Assembly (NCBI GenBank): GCA_018384835.1
Contig: JAHAYB010000309.1
Coordinates: 1 to 15,484 of the forward strand
Length of the DNA stretch: 15,484 nt
Direction of reading: 5' to 3'
Origin: Comamonas sp.
GTDB lineage: Bacteria; Pseudomonadota; Gammaproteobacteria; Burkholderiales; Burkholderiaceae_C
In this document: piece after piece, positions 13,647 through 15,484 of the stretch
How the letters are laid out: every line of letters begins with the position of its first letter
Position numbering within the stretch: the first letter of the stretch is position 1
Position numbers and translations under genes: made by a program
The notes under the pieces: model-generated
The model's input: only the letters and a program-made list of their open reading frames with translations
What the model was told of the DNA's origin: nothing
Database searches by the model: none

Positions 13647-14405
13647 ATGTCTGAGGTTTTGAGCGCCCACCATCTATACGTGCAGGTGTTGCACGATGTC
13701 AGCCTCAGCCTACCCGCTGGCCATTGGCTGGCGGTGGTGGGGGCGAATGGCGCAGGTAAATCCACCTTATTACGAGCACTGGCCGGCTTATGGCCACGGC
13801 ATCAATGCCGTGGGCAGGTGCTTCTGCAAGGCCGCCCTTGGCAGGATTGGCCTGCCCGTCAACGCGCCCAACAACTGGCTTGGATGGGGCAAGGCGAAGC
13901 CGTCGTTGGACAATGGCGCTGTGAAGATTTAGTCATGCTGGGGCGCTTACCGCATCAAGGCTGGCTGTCTGCGCCCAGTGCCGATGACCACGCCGCTGTT
14001 GAATGGGCGCTGCGTCAAACCCAAGCATGGCAATGGCGCAAGCGCTGGCTGCATGAGCTTTCGGGCGGTGAACGCCAGCGTGTTTTACTGGCGCGAGCAC
14101 TGGCCGTGCAAGCACCGCTCTTGCTGTTGGATGAACCGCTCACCCACCTTGACCCACCCCAGCAAAGTGATTGCTTACGTACCATGCGAGCACACACCGA
14201 CAACGGCGGCAGCGTGATTAGCGTGCTGCATGAACTCGATATTGCGCTGCAAGCCGATAGCCTGCTCATCATGGCTGAAGGGCGGGTGCTGCACTGCGGC
14301 GCAAGCGCTGACCCACGCACCCATGCCGCCTTAGAAGCCGCCTTTGCCCAGCGCATTCGTGTACGCCAGATTGATGGTTTATGGCTGGCACTACCTATTT
14401 TTTAA
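13647..14405 (+). CDS. btuD: Cobalamin ABC transporter ATP-binding protein (BtuD)
   Basis: A 252-residue ABC ATPase that powers BtuC. Walker A GANGAGKST at 32-40, Q-loop Gln82, signature LSGGERQRV at 138-146, Walker B LLLLDEP at 158-164, D-loop HLD and switch His195 in VLHELDIAL are all in place. The length is short, as in BtuD rather than FepC-type ATPases. ATG 13647 follows the btuC stop by 3 bases. cobO begins 26 bases after its stop, so btuC-btuD-cobO reads as one transcription unit. Confidence 0.93.
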   Translation: MSEVLSAHHLYVQVLHDVSLSLPAGHWLAVVGANGAGKSTLLRALAGLWPRHQCRGQVLLQGRPWQDWPARQRAQQLAWMGQGEAVVGQWRCEDLVMLGRLPHQGWLSAPSADDHAAVEWALRQTQAWQWRKRWLHELSGGERQRVLLARALAVQAPLLLLDEPLTHLDPPQQSDCLRTMRAHTDNGGSVISVLHELDIALQADSLLIMAEGRVLHCGASADPRTHAALEAAFAQRIRVRQIDGLWLALPIF

Positions 14406-14431
14406 GATTGTTTTGAAGAGGATTCATCAAA

Positions 14432-15001
14432 ATGGAAATCACCCCCGTCCCCACCGAAAAACCCTATGAAAACCCTCAAGGCGAGCGCCGAGGGTTGCTC
14501 ATCGTCAACACCGGCGACGGCAAGGGCAAAAGCACCGCCGCTTTTGGCTTGGCCTTTCGCGCTATCGGACGCGACAAGGCGGTGAAAATTTACCAGTTCA
14601 TGAAAGTGCCCAGCGCCCGTTTTGGTGAACACCGCAGCGCCGAGCGCTTGGGTTTGCCCGTTGAAGGTCTGGGCGATGGTTTTAGCTGGAAAAGCAAAGA
14701 TTTAGAGCAATCCGCCCAACTAGCGCGTGATGGCTGGGCAAAAGCCAAGGCGGATATTTTGAGTGGGGACTTGTTTCTGGTGGTACTCGATGAAGTGACC
14801 TACCCCATCACCTTTGGCTGGCTGGCGCTGGATGAAGTGCTAGAGACCCTGCGCCAGCGCCCCAAGCATGTGCATGTTTGCCTGACCGGGCGCGGCTGCC
14901 CCGAGGAAATTGTTGCTATCGCCGACACGGTGACGGAAATGCGTGCGATTAAACACGCCTTTGATGCCGGTATTCCAGCGCAGCGTGGGATTGAGGATTA
15001 A
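14432..15001 (+). CDS. cobO: Cob(I)yrinic acid a,c-diamide adenosyltransferase (CobA/CobO/BtuR)
   Basis: Transfers adenosyl from ATP to reduced corrinoid, making adenosylcobalamin precursors, and so follows naturally from B12 uptake. The 189-residue length and motifs fit: GLLIVNTGDGKGKSTAAFGLAFRA with the inverted-type P-loop GDGKGKST at 28-35, VKIYQFMK, LVVLDEVTYPITFGW, and a C-terminal VCLTGRGCPEEIVAIADTVTEM and KHAFDAGIPAQRGIE. GAGGA at 14418-14422, nine bases before ATG 14432, supports the start. The stop lies in a degenerate 7-bp triplication (GGATTGA, GGATTAA, GGATGAA, 14988-15008). No cobalamin synthesis genes are in view, so salvage and import are the safer reading. Confidence 0.95.
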   Translation: MEITPVPTEKPYENPQGERRGLLIVNTGDGKGKSTAAFGLAFRAIGRDKAVKIYQFMKVPSARFGEHRSAERLGLPVEGLGDGFSWKSKDLEQSAQLARDGWAKAKADILSGDLFLVVLDEVTYPITFGWLALDEVLETLRQRPKHVHVCLTGRGCPEEIVAIADTVTEMRAIKHAFDAGIPAQRGIED

Positions 15002-15012
15002 GGATGAAAGCA

Positions 15013-15066
15013 AAGCCCCGCCCCAGCTTCGCCTTGGCATGGCACCGAGGCACTGGGGCGGGGCTT
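15013..15066 (-). terminator. Large hairpin between convergent cobO and dksA, likely dksA terminator
   Basis: AAGCCCCGCCCCAG (15013-15026) pairs perfectly with CTGGGGCGGGGCTT (15053-15066). Inside, GCCTTGG (15031-15037) pairs with CCGAGGC (15045-15051) with one G-U. On the minus strand the stem is followed by an imperfect T tract (TGCTTTC), suiting termination of dksA. On the plus strand no T run follows. Much longer than a minimal terminator. Confidence 0.65.
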
Positions 15067-15070
15067 GACC

Positions 15071-15121
15071 GTGACTAGGTGACTAGCAGTGTCTGTGCTC
15101 GGTTAGTGTCTGCGCTCGGTT
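15071..15121. repeat. Two tandem duplications downstream of the dksA stop
   Basis: GTGACTAG is perfectly doubled at 15071-15078 and 15079-15086. AGTGTCTGTGCTCGGTT (15088-15104) and AGTGTCTGCGCTCGGTT (15105-15121) are tandem 17-mers differing at one base. The last base of the second belongs to the dksA stop codon. Confidence 0.92.
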
Positions 15122-15484
15122 TAGTCGCCGTACATTTTTTGCTTCAGCTCGCGCCGCTGCTGGGCTTCTAGCGAGAGCGTCGCCGTGGGGCGAGCTAGCA
15201 GGCGGGGTACACCAATCGGCTCACCTGTTTCGTCGCAGTAGCCGTATTCGCCGCTGTCGATACGCGCTAGCGACTGCTCAATTTTCTTGAGCAGCTTGCG
15301 CTCGCGGTCGCGTGTGCGCAGCTCTAGGGCATGTTCTTCTTCGATGGTGGCGCGGTCTGCCGGGGCGGGCACAACAACGGTGCCTTCGCGCAGGTTCTCT
15401 GCTGTCTCCCCGGCGTTGGCGTGCATGTCGTTTTTGAGCTGTTGCAGCGTGATGCGAAAGTAGGCCAACTGGGTGTCGTTCATG
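15121..15484 (-). CDS. dksA: RNA polymerase-binding transcription factor DksA, probably 5'-truncated by the window edge
   Basis: DksA enters the RNA polymerase secondary channel and, with ppGpp, adjusts promoter output during the stringent response. Seen: the coiled coil with PADRATIEEEHALELRTRDRERKLLKKIEQ, including Asp and Ala near the coil tip region (DRA), then ARIDSGEYGYCDETGEPIGVPRLLARPTATLSLEAQQRRE. Of the four zinc-finger cysteines of E. coli DksA only the first remains (GYC); the others are Thr, Ser and Ala. Such cysteine-poor DksA forms are common in alpha- and betaproteobacteria. A Met at 15483 (MNDTQLAYF) could be the start, but relatives usually have an Ala/Lys-rich N-terminal extension before this point, so the gene probably continues beyond the edge. 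Confidence 0.9.
   Translation of the reverse strand, partial: MNDTQLAYFRITLQQLKNDMHANAGETAENLREGTVVVPAPADRATIEEEHALELRTRDRERKLLKKIEQSLARIDSGEYGYCDETGEPIGVPRLLARPTATLSLEAQQRRELKQKMYGD

Noticed and set aside
1..15484. CRISPR array or phage region
   Set aside because: No regularly spaced repeats with unique spacers, cas genes or phage structural genes on either strand.

Overview
The window looks like a chromosomal segment of a betaproteobacterium, most likely order Burkholderiales and close to Comamonadaceae. The grounds are recalled family resemblance only (HslVU, FNR, single-cysteine DksA, zapA next to 6S RNA) plus moderately GC-rich coding sequence. No transposase, integrase, phage gene or CRISPR array is visible. 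Both ends cut through genes: ccoG lacks its N-terminus on the left, and dksA probably continues past the right edge.

Layout, left to right. (1) 1-849: 3' part of ccoG, a cbb3 oxidase assembly protein. (2) 877-4271, minus strand: hslV, hslU, then a MocR-type regulator. (3) 4425-5266, plus strand: a short-chain dehydrogenase of the 3-hydroxyacyl-CoA/3-hydroxy-2-methylbutyryl-CoA type, preceded by a dyad resembling LiuR-type operators. (4) 5318-6349, minus strand: a secreted Ala/Pro-rich protein with a C-terminal coiled coil, and tRNA-Val(CAC) with a strong intrinsic terminator. (5) 6478-9502: an oxygen-response block of fnr (minus) divergent from hemN (plus), with two FNR-type boxes between them. 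A SafE-like membrane protein probably linked to cbb3 maturation follows hemN. (6) 9535-10714, minus strand: a small ZapB-like coiled-coil gene, zapA with an unusually long repeat-built tail, and 6S RNA (ssrS) with a terminator. (7) 10914-15001, plus strand: a cobalamin block btuF, btuC, btuD, cobO. A toxin-antitoxin pair (PIN toxin plus ribbon-helix-helix antitoxin) sits on the opposite strand between btuF and btuC. (8) 15013-15484: a large hairpin and the 3' part of dksA.

Functional themes are microaerobic/anaerobic respiration (ccoG, fnr, hemN, SafE-like), stress control (hslVU, 6S RNA, dksA, TA pair) and corrinoid uptake with adenosylation (btuFCD-cobO). I recognise no wholly new multi-gene system. 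The most distinctive observations are the antisense TA pair fitted between btuF and btuC, the expanded ZapA tail whose stop codon lies in the 6S -10 element, and short stop-containing direct repeats at several gene 3' ends.
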